Shown here: in pieces, positions 12,640 through 23,920 of the stretch
Position numbering within the stretch: the first letter of the stretch is position 1
Layout of the letters: the number at the start of each line of letters is the position of its first letter
DNA from: Tetmemena sp. SeJ-2015
Lineage: Eukaryota; Ciliophora; Spirotrichea; Sporadotrichida; Oxytrichidae
Direction of reading: 5' to 3'
Assembly (NCBI GenBank): GCA_027382625.1
Contig: JAJKFJ010021608.1
Location: 160,445 to 224,444 of the forward strand
Length of the DNA: 64,000 nucleotides
Translations under genes and position numbers: made by a program
Notes under the pieces: generated by a model
Databases searched by the model: none
The model's input: only the letters and a program-made list of their open reading frames with translations
Told to the model about the DNA's origin: nothing

Positions 12640-13800
12640 ATTTAAAACACCACTATTAGTCTACTTATTAAATTGATTTATTTTTTGAAACTTTTATTTT
12701 AAGATAATTTACGATTATTAAACTAGAAAGTTAAAATCTAGGACTAGTGACGTGGCACAAAAGTCGGCTTGGCTGGGGTAGGAAGATTAGTCGGCCACTA
12801 CTGTTTTCCTCGCATTATAATTCCTAGATTAGTACCTCCTCTCATAGAGTTTAGGGCCCAGTAAGAGTGATAATGTGATTGAAATCGCGAAGAAAGGTGT
12901 GAGCTTGATAAGTAGGATACTTCCTTTCGCGAGAGAGGCAAGAAATTCTGGCAAGGCTCACAAAATACGATGAGGCTAGACACTACAGCACAATATTTCA
13001 TAGAATAGAGTAAGTAAGGGGCGTCGAGATTTTTATCCTCACAGATTTCACACACCTCCGAGGTTTTTTGGGAGGCAAAATCCAGGATCCTGCTTGAATT
13101 TCAGAACATCAGCGCGCGACTTTTCTTCTAAATAAGCAAAATTTAAAGATCATCTGTGACTCACTTCGAGAATTCACGATAACCCTTGGAGTTTTAAGTC
13201 CAGTTAGAAAGCCTAAGTTTGAGTTTTATAAATATTTAAATTAGCATATTTATAAAAAATTAAAGAGAAATAAGTGAAGTGAATCGTGGGTTGTAAGAAT
13301 AAGATTAGTCTTAAATATAAATAGTAAGTCCTCGTCAATGAGATTTTCTGCTTGAGAAAAAATAGGTGTGATAAAATTTTAATTTAAATAGGAAAAGATT
13401 AGTTTTAAATTAAATTATTAATTGTTTGTATTTCTAAAGATATTAAAATTAGAGTTTAATTATAACTCTGATCATTATATTAACACCAATCAATATTAGA
13501 ATTAACATTTTAAACCCAATCACTGACTTAATCTTTTTCCTAATCGCACTCTATGAATTGGTTTCATCTTATTCTTAAAACCCAGGGATTCATTACATGT
13601 TCTTTATAATAAAATAAATGAGTATAAACCAATAATGCTAAATGCATTAGATAGTTTTTTAAAAATTGAGTTTTAAAATTAGGCTAAAAAAAATTTAAAA
13701 TTAGCCTAAAATTTATTTGAAAAAAGTGAATTAATATGTAGCAAGCTCCTTTTAAATATTAATTTTTTATAATACAAACAAAAAGAGAAAGAAAGAATTA
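12640..13800. other. Non-coding stretch with a GC-richer island (12745-13130)
   Basis: No supportable gene. The island at 12745-13130 is distinctly less AT-rich than its flanks and shares a 14-mer with the island at 7.7 kb. The rest is AT-rich. Confidence 0.4.
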
Positions 13801-13805
13801 AAGTT

Positions 13806-14360
13806 TACTTGCTGGTGTTCTTATCGATCATGATTACATCGCCATTCGCCTTCCTAATGGGAGATCACACTAAGAGATTTTCCAGCACGAGGCGAAACCC
13901 AAGTACTAGCTTACTGATTCTCACTGACCTCGTTAGAGAGTGATGGAGTTGCATGATTTGGGGATTCGTGACAGAGATCTCAAGCCAGAGAAATCATGAT
14001 AAAACTTTGAACCAGTCAGAGCAACTGTCATAATTAAACAAGTTGTAAGAAGAAAAAACATTGAGGAAGCATCGGTGCAAGGAACTGCAGGCTACTTCCA
14101 TAGAGACAGACTTGGCTCAACGGTTCAGTGCAGTGGGACATTGGTCTAAGTTGCAATCATCTTGAATGCGATATGAAACAGGGGAATACTACTAGTGTGA
14201 AAGTGAAGATGATGCAATATAATTCGCAAACAAGACATTGTAAGATAGACAAGGTTCAGAACCTTTGAAAAAGTTAGAGAGTAATAATCAAGCAACTATG
14301 AAACCTAACACTCAGTTATCTGAGATAGAGGAAGCACTTAAAGGTATAAAATTCTGAAGG
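13806..14360 (+). pseudogene. Protein-kinase-like fragment, copy 1
   Basis: The plus strand contains MELHDLGIRDRDLKPEKS at ~13943-13996, recognisable as the kinase catalytic loop (HRDLKPEN) with its leading 'L-H-D-x-G-I'. The His of HRD is replaced by Asp, the Asn of the loop is changed, and a TGA follows at once. Downstream GTAGYF resembles the GTPxYxAPE activation segment without its APE. Frames shift around these motifs, so this is a decayed copy. The whole ~550 bp is homologous, inverted, to 24060-24650. No intact start or ATP-binding lobe was found. Confidence 0.55.
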
Positions 14361-14369
14361 TATGATAAT

Positions 14370-15220
14370 AAACATTTTAGTTTATTTTTTTATTTTGGAA
14401 TTATGAAAATATTATCTTTTCTGTTTATATTTTTTTAAATTTTTTTTGCTTTATAATTTTATTTACTTATTTTATCATTTCTGTTTTGATTCTTCATAAT
14501 TTTTTATAATTCAATTTAAAATCTATTGTGTATAAATTTTTTAAGGTTCTGCTTTTAATAAAATTTGATTTTACCTTTCCATGCCTTAATTATAATCGCT
14601 TTTGAATAAGTAGTTAATTAGTAAAAGATGCACTGATGATTTAATGCTTATCAGAAATTATTAAGCTTTCGAATATTTATAATTATTTGAGTGAAGAAGA
14701 TACTGCGTATGACAAAGTATACTTAAAGAAACGAGCGATTAACTTATGAATTAATTCTAAATTGATATTCTTATTAGTTTAGATATTTTATTAGATTTAT
14801 TCATTTTGTTCTACCTTAATCAATAATCTGATTGCTAAATGTTAAATAAATGTTAAATAAAACTTTAATATAAATTTAAATCAGAAAATTATTTTATATA
14901 GGTACTCTAATACTTTTTATTTTAAAAATATATTTATTTCATAACTTTAGCTTTTAGATTGGCGCTGAATACGATCAACTGCTTGCAATTAAAGTAAAAA
15001 TGAAAGCTAATATTTTATCTGCCACAACTTTTCACAATACTTTGATTTAAAAAATGTAGAGAAAATAACTTTAAAAAAAGATGAATTTCTGGAACAAGAA
15101 AATTAAGAAATTGAGAAAAAATGCTTATAATCATATAGAAAATTTTAAATTTGAAGATAATATATAAATGAAACATATTTAGAAATAAAATTTGAATAAG
15201 CAGGGTTTCTCTTTCGTTTT
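14370..15220. other. AT-rich interval, nothing recognised
   Basis: Very AT-rich, short frames only on both strands. Confidence 0.5.
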
Positions 15221-15222
15221 TG

Positions 15223-16191
15223 ATTCAGTTTATTGTTTTCTCATCCTTAGAGATGGATCGTCAGCACAACTAACGATGCATTTCAAAAGTTGAGAGAACA
15301 ATAAATTGTCTTCGGATGTTCATCCCTAAGTGCAAGACTGCTTAGTTATAATCAGAGCGGGATTCGAGGAGTAGATAAAATACTGAAAAATTGGTCTTAA
15401 TCTTTTGTTTGTGCTCTCATCATGCATTAGGTTTTCTCCTTCTAATTAGTCAATAGATTTATCAAGCTGGTTCGCTGGTTTAATCCATTGACATATTAGG
15501 AACAGATTAACTTAAGAATGTATTTGAGGTCTCATTGAAGTTTTGATTTATTTGGCTGATGCCTGGAGCAAGAATTATCATATATTTATATGCTTGAATA
15601 ATAAATTTGAGGGATATTGTAGGAATGAGTGCTGGTAAAAGTAGATTAGGGCTGTGTTTGGCCTTCCTAGTTGCTGAAAGACAACTAATTATTGGTTTAG
15701 AGAGTGGAGGATTCTCTTAATTGGCTTTCGATAACTTATTAAGAAGCTTCTTCTTTCCCATCTAAGTTCAAGATTTGGAATGGATCTTCTAAGATATCAA
15801 ATGGTACAATTTGCTATGAACTGTGGGTGATATTAGAACTCATTATTTTTAAAAACTATATAATCAAAGCAATTCACTCAATCTATAAAGCGATTCAATA
15901 TCTATGAAAAGCCTTACTCGTAATTTTCCAGTAGATTCTTTCTATTATGAAAGAATATTAAAGCAGATAGAATTTGAAAATTTATAAATTAATATGAATA
16001 ATAGTAAATTATATGGTATTTAATAAAACTCACCTCATACATTAGTGTCAAACTACTCTAAAAGATATATTTAATTTTCAATAAATTAATTTAAATATAC
16101 GATGAGTTAAAATACTAAAATTAGAACTAAAACTTAGTGGTAGTTGAAAATGTTAAAAAACCTCCTCAACCTTAATCTTTAGCTAATTTGA
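15223..16191 (+). CDS. Unrecognised coding segments, hydrophobic protein with a P-loop-like motif
   Basis: Two plus-strand frames look coding with TAA/TAG as Gln. The first (~15223-15540) includes DAFQKLREQQIVFGCSS and hydrophobic stretches. The second (~15615-16191) begins IVGMSAGKSRLGLCLAFLVAERQ, where GMSAGKS resembles a P-loop. It contains one in-frame TGA at ~15820, after which the same frame stays open to a TGA at 16189; a small IES spanning the TGA is a likely explanation. No family was recognised. The frame change between the two parts suggests an IES at ~15540-15610. The P-loop reading is weak without a Walker B. Confidence 0.45.
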
Positions 16192-16199
16192 GACCCATT

Positions 16200-17015
16200 A
16201 TAAAATCATAATAGTTTTTTTATTTTTGTATTTATTTTGCTTATAACTCTAATTGAGTATTCTCAAAAAATTATTCTAAGTACATAGAAGCACTTCAAAT
16301 TTTGTGCTTTATCGAATTAGAGATAGTTTAGCTGCCATCACTCCTTTTATTTTATAAATTATTTTAAATCCTTTAAGCAATGAATTCATAGTTATATAAT
16401 GAATTTAGAATTTGAAAATTTTATATTTTTACCAAATATTTTTAATTATTTTTTCTTTTCTTAGAAAGAGATATAGGGTAATTATTGATCAATAATATGT
16501 ATATTTAATGCTTACTTGTGACTGATCTATAAATAATAAATTTCATACTTAATTAAAAGATTAATTAAAAATCGCTTTGACTTAAACTAATTAAAAACAT
16601 AGGCATATTTTTATCTTAAAGAAAACCTAGAAACAATATAATTTCTTGAATAAAAAACTGTAAAATAATTTTTTAGATCATAATAAGTAAATATAATCTT
16701 ATTGCTATGCTCTTAAAAAAAGAAGTTGGGGATCATAGAATATTAGCATATTAATATTATTTATAATTAAAAAATTTAAGCTTAAAAAATATAAATGGTT
16801 TAGTTTTAATGCATCCTCCAAAGAAGCATTTTGAATTTTAATTTTCAAAAGATTATCTAATTTGTTTAAATAATTTTTATTAGGACTGCTTTTAAGGTTT
16901 AAAATTTTCCTTGTTCCTTAATTACTGAATTTAAAATCTTTAAATAAAATAAAACATAATCTAGTTACTCTTAAAATCATAATTTTACAAAACGACCAGA
17001 AGCCTCTCTGCGCCA
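16200..17015. other. AT-rich interval, nothing recognised
   Basis: No coding signal in either reading of the code. Confidence 0.5.
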
Positions 17016-17262
17016 GATCCCTTTAAGGAAAATGATTTCCTCAGAGCCGATAAAGAACCAGAAATGCAAGGCACCTCATGGCTACTGCTCATCCTTGTTA
17101 ACTAAAGAGGATATCACATTTAGTGGGCAGGAGAATCAAGGAACCACAGCGAGTAGCTATGGAAGCGAAATTTTGCTAGAAATTGCGCAAACCATAACTA
17201 TTGATCGATATAATAGGCCGTTATATATCCAAGTATATTCACAATACGAAAAGGTTTTATGA
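17000..17262 (+). CDS. Short coding-like segment, unrecognised
   Basis: The region is less AT-rich than its flanks and open in two plus frames. One contains PDPFKENDFLRADKEPEMQG (about 17013-17075). The other contains LTKEDITFSGQENQGTTASS and ends at TGA 17260-17262. The composition of both is protein-like, so the true reading may switch frame across a small IES near 17095. No homology recognised. Confidence 0.4.
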
Positions 17263-17779
17263 GTCAGTACTGTAAGTGATCTGGTTTAAATTATTTTATT
17301 TTTAAAAAATTTGAAAATATAATCTTATAATTTTAATCCCTTATTTTTAAATCAATAAACTTAATTTTTATAATTATTACCTATTAAATTTAATGGACAG
17401 TTGTAAGTATATGGATATTGAAGCAGATATAATATTTCCTTTAATTTAAGAAAGAATGCTATCTTTCAATGAATAGGCTCTTAATATTTCACTTAAATTT
17501 CCGAATATTTAGTTAATGATCATTTATTCAGCAGAGTCACAATTAATAACTATTTTTATTAGAGTTAATGCATAGTTTTGGTTAGCTCGATTTTTGAAAT
17601 TTTTAATTTTTGAATAAATTTTTAATGAGAGTTATATGCAAATTGACTGTAAAATATGAGTGACTTGTTTTTAGTTGATTTCCAGAGGTAATTCATGAAA
17701 GACTAATAATCTATTTAAAATATTGACTTAATTAGTTTAAATTAATTTATTAAGGAGATATTAATTAAACCATTTAGAG

Positions 17780-18160
17780 AATCCATTATGATTTCATGTC
17801 CAAGGTTTTGACGTCGTGGACAGCATATGTGACACCCCCAAACTCTCTGAGCAATAAGGAGCAGATTTGCGCATCTTCTAACACGCTATGAAGTTGATAA
17901 AATATCGGGTAGCCTCTGTCTGTTAATAAACTAGGCTCAATCCAGTTATAAGAGATAAGTTTTTTATGTACCTGATACTTGATATATAGAATTGGAGAGA
18001 GTATTTTCACTGTTTGAAAGTTTGGCATTATAAATTCATTTTCAATTTAAACATCTTTTGCTATATCTACAGCAACTCACCTGCAAAAAGACGAAAAGAA
18101 CCTCTACCACTTCATATTCCTGATGCGAGGATCGCCTTTTAAAATATCGCAGCATTTATT
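17780..18160 (-). CDS. Coding-like segment, unrecognised
   Basis: On the minus strand an open frame reads KGDPRIRNMKWQRFFSSFCR, then TGA (18079-18077), then VAVDIAKDVQIENEF and on through FGGVTYAVHDVKTLDMKS. Composition is protein-like and unlike the AT-rich flanks. The single in-frame TGA is most simply a small unrecognised IES or an error. No start, family or partner MDS was identified. Confidence 0.45.
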
Positions 18161-18375
18161 AAAAATCACTCTTGCCTATTACATTTTCTAATTTTGCTAC
18201 AAAAAATATATTAAACCCAAAATTTATCTTATAATTTATTTTTTAAGAAAATGAATTCAAGATTGAGATTTTTGTTATAGTTTGATAAAATTATAATGAT
18301 TAAAAGTAGTTTATTTAACAAATTATTAAGTAATATTAAATGATTATTTTAAATAATTCCAGAATTATAATGTTT

Positions 18376-18552
18376 ATTTGTGATCATGCTGGAGGATAAG
18401 TAGCGCTACCAAATTTATAATGATAAATATTTTTACAAAGTAAAATCATGCTCTAGAAATACTAATGCTTTCGATGCTAAACTTGGCGATGCAGAGAGGC
18501 TAGAGAATATTATGTCTTGTTGTGTAAACTTATCATTTTTGGAATTTAAATG
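18376..18552 (+). CDS. Short coding-like segment, unrecognised
   Basis: Plus-strand frame with CVIMLEDKQRYQIYNDKYFY and NAFDAKLGDAERLEN ending at TGA ~18550. Probably one MDS of an unidentified gene. Confidence 0.35.
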
Positions 18553-18559
18553 ACAATTA

Positions 18560-19015
18560 CAAATAATATATGTATTAAAAAAATTCAATATATTTGCATA
18601 CTTTAATTACCTTAACATTTTAGATTTTTGTCACTCTTTTTTTTATATTTCATCGTGCTTTAAGATTCTTGAATAATCTAAAATCTAGTATTAAAATTTA
18701 AATTTCTAAAGGGATTTTAATATGAAAAATATATTTTGCATTAAGCAAATATTTAATCATTTTTATTCATAAATTTATCCTTTCTATTTAAAAATGATTG
18801 TTAATTCGATAGCCTTCGATTTTAACTTTAAATATGGCTTGATTTATATTTATATAATTTTAAACTTAATGATAGTAAAATATAAAACTTAAATATACAT
18901 CATGTGATTTTTATTTATTTAAATTAATGATTCCTAAAATATAATAAATTAAGTTCTTATACAAGTATATTTAAATGTGTTTATAAATACGGATAGTTGG
19001 AGTTAAATTAGGGTG
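18560..19015. other. AT-rich interval, nothing recognised
   Basis: No coding or repeat signal seen. Confidence 0.5.
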
Positions 19016-19020
19016 AATGC

Positions 19021-19150
19021 ATGAGGCAAAAATCCTCTTCTCAGAAAAAATTCGCTCAATCTTTCTTCGACTGTCGGTTCCTGTTGATCTTGGCTTTCTT
19101 TTTTATGGCCTTGGTCTTCGAAGCAGAATCATTCATTAAAATTAAGAATT
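19021..19150 (+). CDS. N-terminal segment with a membrane or signal helix
   Basis: ATG 19021 opens MRQKSSSQKKFAQSF followed by a hydrophobic run (RFLLILAFFFMALVFEAESF). This is a plausible signal anchor and first MDS. It may belong to the membrane-protein segment at 19833-20327 on the same strand, with an IES between, but I found no convincing pointer. Confidence 0.4.
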
Positions 19151-19832
19151 TTTTATAAAGTATAAATAAAAATTAGAATTTTTATTTACCATATATTTTC
19201 ATATAAAAATATGTAAAAAAAATATTTTTTTCTTATTTTATTATCCCTTAGGATTCCATTTATAATTTAAAGTCTTTATCACTTTATATCCACTTTAGTT
19301 TCGGTCATTTCATTCCTCTATCTATTAATAGTATATTATATAAAAATTCTTTCTTTAATCTAACAATGTTTCAATCCTAAATAATCCCACAAATTTATTG
19401 GTAGGAAATAAGTTATTAAATTAAAGAAGTTTAATAAGCGATTATTTAGATAGCTTAATATGAATTGCAAAATAAAAATTCTGTTTTAAACACTCCAATT
19501 AACTAATGAAGAAATACTTGCTCTAGTAAAAAGTTATCTGACATGAGGGAATTTAACGTTTTAAGAGAAATTAGTAAAATTTCTAGAGCTTTAATAAAAC
19601 ACATGCGACACAATTACTATCATGACGCGTATCAGCCAAAAGCTTCACTTTTATGACCATTACAGTACTTATAAAATGCCCAGCAATTATGAAAAAGTGG
19701 ACTTTAAAATACTGACTCACTTGCCAGCTATCACTTTTATTCTCTACAATCTGAGAAATCTCAAAGCCCATAATTATTATACTTAGAGTCAGAAAAATTG
19801 GCCAAAACCACCTTATCATACTTTGAGACTCA

Positions 19833-20327
19833 GGTGTTAATTCTCAACTTCATGTATAATTATGTGTAAAATAGCTAGTGGTCAAGCTCTTACTAGAATT
19901 CATAACAGAAGAATCAGCTAGGTGGCATTACTATAGTCTCACATCTGGCTTCCTCACCTTAAACAACTATTTGATCTCAAACCATTTCTTCTTTTAGGCT
20001 ATCATTTTTAAGAGAGGGAATCTAGAGCAAGTGAGCGACTTTTACGAACTTATAAACTGCTCTATACAATTTTTTTTAATTTCTATAATTATCGCACCCT
20101 CTATTTTATTTGTATTACGCTTTCCTTATGTTTACCAAGCTAGAATGCTTCTATAGTAATACCACTACAAGATGCAAAGTAATAGTCAGCAAATTTCTAA
20201 GCCAAGCTTCAAAAGCTTCTTTGGTGGAGTGCAAGGACTTTAATTTATTTATAATTTGCTAATTTACACCTTAAAATTGCTTTAATAATCATGTTTAGTT
20301 AAGTTTTCTTTGGCTAGTCATCTATGA
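19833..20327 (+). CDS. Membrane-protein segment, unrecognised
   Basis: Plus-strand frame of ~165 codons ending at TGA 20325-20327 (boundaries from in-frame TGA codons). It includes LLLEFITEESARWHYYSLTS, then VSDFYELINCSIQFFLIS and a hydrophobic helix IIIAPSILFVLRF followed by a basic/Gln-rich tail (YHYKMQSNSQQISKPSFKSF). The topology suggests a transmembrane segment with a cytosolic tail. A competing minus-strand frame (19819-19583) with hydrophobic character also exists just upstream. No family recognised. Confidence 0.5.
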
Positions 20328-20400
20328 ATCATTTAAAATAAGCCTGAGAAAAGTAAACCTTATTCCTTATTTAAAAGTATACTTTTTATAATCCGTTTTC

Positions 20401-21195
20401 TTTAACTATAATATTGAAAAAATAGCAATGAATTTGAAAAATCTTCCTTAAATAAAAGTCTGAGCATTGATTGTTGTGCAGTCTAGGTCAAATCTCCTCG
20501 TGAAGCTTTTTAAAGAAGTGGCAGTTTGAAATTTTTATTGAAAGTATATCTATTCATATTTAAATTATTCAAATAATAATCAGCGAAGCAGAGGTCTTTC
20601 ATTCTGTGTAATATTAACTCTGAAGAAATATATATCTAATTAGAAAATTTTTTGAAAAGTGAAAATAAGTTGGAAATTATTCATCATAATCTTCACAAAA
20701 ATTATCTAAAAAGCTCTGTTGAAAAAACTCCATTCTGATGTAGTAATCCATATTTAAAAATTTTTAAATAGCCATTCAGAAACTTTTTGCTTAATAGTAC
20801 TAACTATTAAGTTTCTGAATGGCTAGTTTAAAATTTTAATATGGAGTTACTACATCAGAATGGAGTTTTACTTCAACAGAGATCTTTTTATGATAATTTT
20901 GTGAAGATTATGATGAATCATTTCCAACTTATTTTCACTTTTCAAAAAGTTTTCTAGATCCTAGATATATATTTCTTCAGAGTTAATATTACACAGAATG
21001 AAAGACCTCTGCTTCGCTGATTATTATTAGAATAATTTAAATATGAATAGATATACTTTCAATAAAAATTTCAAACTGCCACTTCTTTAAAAAGCTTCAC
21101 GAGGAGATTTGACCTAGACTGCACAACAATCAATGCTCAGACTTTTATTTAAGGAAGATTTTTCAAATTCATTGCTATTTTTTTATATAGTTAAA
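20401..21195. repeat. Large foldback (inverted repeat, ~395-bp arms, 6-nt loop)
   Basis: The left arm (20401-20795) is repeated as its reverse complement in 20801-21195 with scattered mismatches and small indels. The centre is CTTAATAG-TACTAA-CTATTAAG. The arms include the 3' end of the minus-strand ORF at 21137-21727. The arms are not identical, so this is unlikely to be a simple amplification chimera. Confidence 0.9.
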
Positions 21196-21727
21196 ATTAA
21201 AATTATAAATTGGTTGAAGGCTCTTTTCTCTATTAGTGAGGTGAGCAATTTAACCTGATTTAATAAGACTGAGTTTCATGTGGTATCTTTGTGGCCTGAG
21301 AGGCTTAAACCTTGGCAATACCGATCACAGAAGTAACCAATGGCTTCATGCCTTGCTCATTGCAAGAGGTTATTTTTTATTAAATTTTGGGGATTTACTA
21401 TTTTTGCTCCTCATTATTTTCTTATTATAACTATACTTGCAAGCTCTTTTATTGAGCTACTTCAGCAAATTCACCATTGGTGCTGAATAAAGAATCAAAG
21501 TCATTTGATGTAGATTGAGGATGATTGCATGATTCATGGGAAACTTCAGCCAGAATCACAATTTTATTGTTCTCGGGGTTTTCAAAAGAGGAGAAATATA
21601 GAAGAAGGTCGTCTGCATTTTCAAATTAAATGAATTTAGGTTCATTTGAATTTCCCTCCGCAGTTGACTCTTCATTTTCTAACTACCCCCAGTCATGAGC
21701 AGGGGATATTTTACCTGGCTAGTTCAT
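21137..21727 (-). CDS. Unrecognised acidic/Gln-rich ORF
   Basis: Starts at ATG 21727 (MNQPGKISPAHDWGQLENEE) and stays open for ~196 codons to TGA 21139-21137. The N-terminal ~110 residues look genuinely coding: acidic, with FENPENNKIVILAEVSHES and SNDFDSLFSTNGEF, then a Gln-rich stretch. The last ~40 codons run into the right arm of the foldback, so the native 3' end may have been replaced by the repeat. No domain recognised. Confidence 0.55.
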
Positions 21728-21970
21728 ATTCAGTTATTATTGATGATATTATAACCTTAAATTAATTCATTTCAAGGATAAAAATATATATTGTTCCATT
21801 TTCTAATAAATAATTGCTGTAATTATAACTACTCCAAAAAAACATATAACAAAATAAACAGAATTCTTTTCCAGAAAAGTTTCTCAAAATTTGAAGGGGA
21901 AAAAAAACCTACAAAACAATTTTAAGGATTAGGATTTAAAACATTTATCTATAGAGAAATAACGATATTC

Positions 21971-22775
21971 GGGGGGGGGCCTTTCCTCGTCATCCACTTT
22001 TTTCATAAAAATATGAAAAATCAATGTCTAGCCTAAAATGACCCAAAAACACCAATTTTTAAGCCCAAATTCAAATTCAAAGGGTCTGTCATGATCACAT
22101 TCTTTAATTTAGAAAACATTTAGAACCTTCAAGAAATATTCATTTGAAGAAAATAAATTGAATTTTAAAGGAATTACAATATCATTAGGGAAAATTAATG
22201 CATTCTCATGTTAAATATATCTAATGTAACTATTAAATCAAAAACTCTTAAACACTATATCACAGTATTTGAGTCCTCTTCACTTATTAGTCTCCCTTAA
22301 AAGCATAGTCTTAGCAAAAAATTATATATAAGTTATTTTATTTTATTAAACTCATATTTTCTTTTTTGTTTAAAATCATTTCCTTTTTATTAAGTTCTCT
22401 GTTAAAATTTTTCAGAATTGGATTCCTTTATTTTTAAAAAGCTTAAAGCATGTTTAAAGGAATTTCATCTCAATATATATTTTGTTTTGTAGCATAGATA
22501 TTTTTAGTGATTAATTTTATCTTAGTAATTAAAACATATATTTTCATTTTAATAAATAAAGTCTTTTTTATTTAAATTTGCCTTAAAAATAATTTATTTT
22601 TGTCTATCTACTTTTAAAAAATCAAGCTCTACTTTCTAAATTAAAAAATTTGATAAGAATAAGTACTCTGAAATTGAATTAGAACTAAAAAAATTGTGTT
22701 TTGGATAATTTTAGGCTAGAAAGTGATTTTGTATATTTTCATGAAAAAAGTGGATGACGAGGAAAGGCCCCCCCC
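21971..22775. mobile_element. 805-bp terminal-inverted-repeat (MITE-like) element with poly-G/poly-C ends
   Basis: The left end G9CCTTTCCTCGTCATC (21971 on) and right end GATGACGAGGAAAGGCCCCC (to 22775) are reverse complements. The match continues inward for ~80 bp, including TCTAGCCTAAAAT and its complement near 22692-22730. The interior (~640 bp) is AT-rich with no ORF, so the element is non-autonomous. No clear target duplication was found; left flank GATATTC and right flank AGATTC share only ATTC. Confidence 0.8.
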
Positions 22776-22779
22776 ACAG

Positions 22780-23110
22780 ATTCATTTCAGAATACTCAAT
22801 TCTTCAGTTTTAAAAGCATTTTTTTCTATATTTAAGCAAAATTAGATTTAATTATTAAAAAAATTTTAAATTATAAAAATTGAAGAATGTAGAAAAATAA
22901 AAGCAAGTTTATTTCACTTATTTGTTGCTTAAAAAGTGATATCGTTAAAAATTAATTTCAAAATTGAGTTTAGTCAATTCAAATTATTATAGAAAAGTTT
23001 TTTAAAAAAAGTTTTTTTTAAAAAAAAAATTATTATAACTTTGAATATGGTATCAGTTTAAGTGTGAGACTTTAGGTTCTTTTTATTAAATTAAGAAAGT
23101 ATAAAAAGTA
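22780..23110. other. AT-rich interval
   Basis: Homopolymer-rich, no gene seen. Confidence 0.5.
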
Positions 23111-23117
23111 ACTTTTA

Positions 23118-23295
23118 TCAAATAGGTTCTTTCTGGGCTCTATGCAGAATGAGTTATCTAGCATAGAGGTTAGTAAACTATGGCAAATTTTGGTTTTGTT
23201 TTTGAATAATCAAAATCACCCGATGAGAGCTCAAATCTTAAAGAAAATTTCCTCAAACTAATTTTCAATAAGTTATCTAGCAATCATCATTTATT
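23118..23295 (+). CDS. Short coding-like segment, unrecognised
   Basis: Plus-strand frame GSMQNELSSIEVSKLWQILV then NQNHPMRAQILKKIS, ending at TGA ~23295. It looks like an isolated MDS; nothing adjacent continues it. Confidence 0.35.
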
Positions 23296-23920
23296 ATTGA
23301 ATTTAATTCCAATATTTATTTAATTTTAACTAGATTTAATTTTAAAAAATTATTTTTAAAAGTTAATTTTGTAAATTTAGGTAGTTTTGTTTCGCAATGC
23401 GCAATTATTTTTATTTTATTTTGCACCTCATACACGCTTTTTTGGAAGCTTTTCTTTGAGTTTTTCTCCATTGGGCTTAATTATTTTTGTTGTGGTTTAA
23501 TTTTTGACCGATAAGGGCTAAAAAGCACTTCTTGTGTATGTAACAGAATTTATACATCGGATTCGAAAACCCTTATAATTCACTGGGAAAGGAGTTGCTT
23601 ACTCTTGAAAAAAATGTATATGCTTCAATTTGTACTTTAATTTAACATAAAAAGTAATCCAAAATTATGCTCCCCATGCTTTTATCTTAAAATTAATAAA
23701 ATATTCATTTTTTCATAAATTATTGATAGAATATAGCACAAATTTTCATAAAGAGGTTAAATATTAATAGTTTATCGCAAATATGATATATTTAGAATAC
23801 AACTGTTGGAAAAGTATTCTTTTTAAATACAATGCGGTGTACGAACAATACATGAAACGAGAATAAATACAACTTTTAGATATCTGCATGTAATTTACAA
23901 ACTGCAACGGGTCATTAAAA

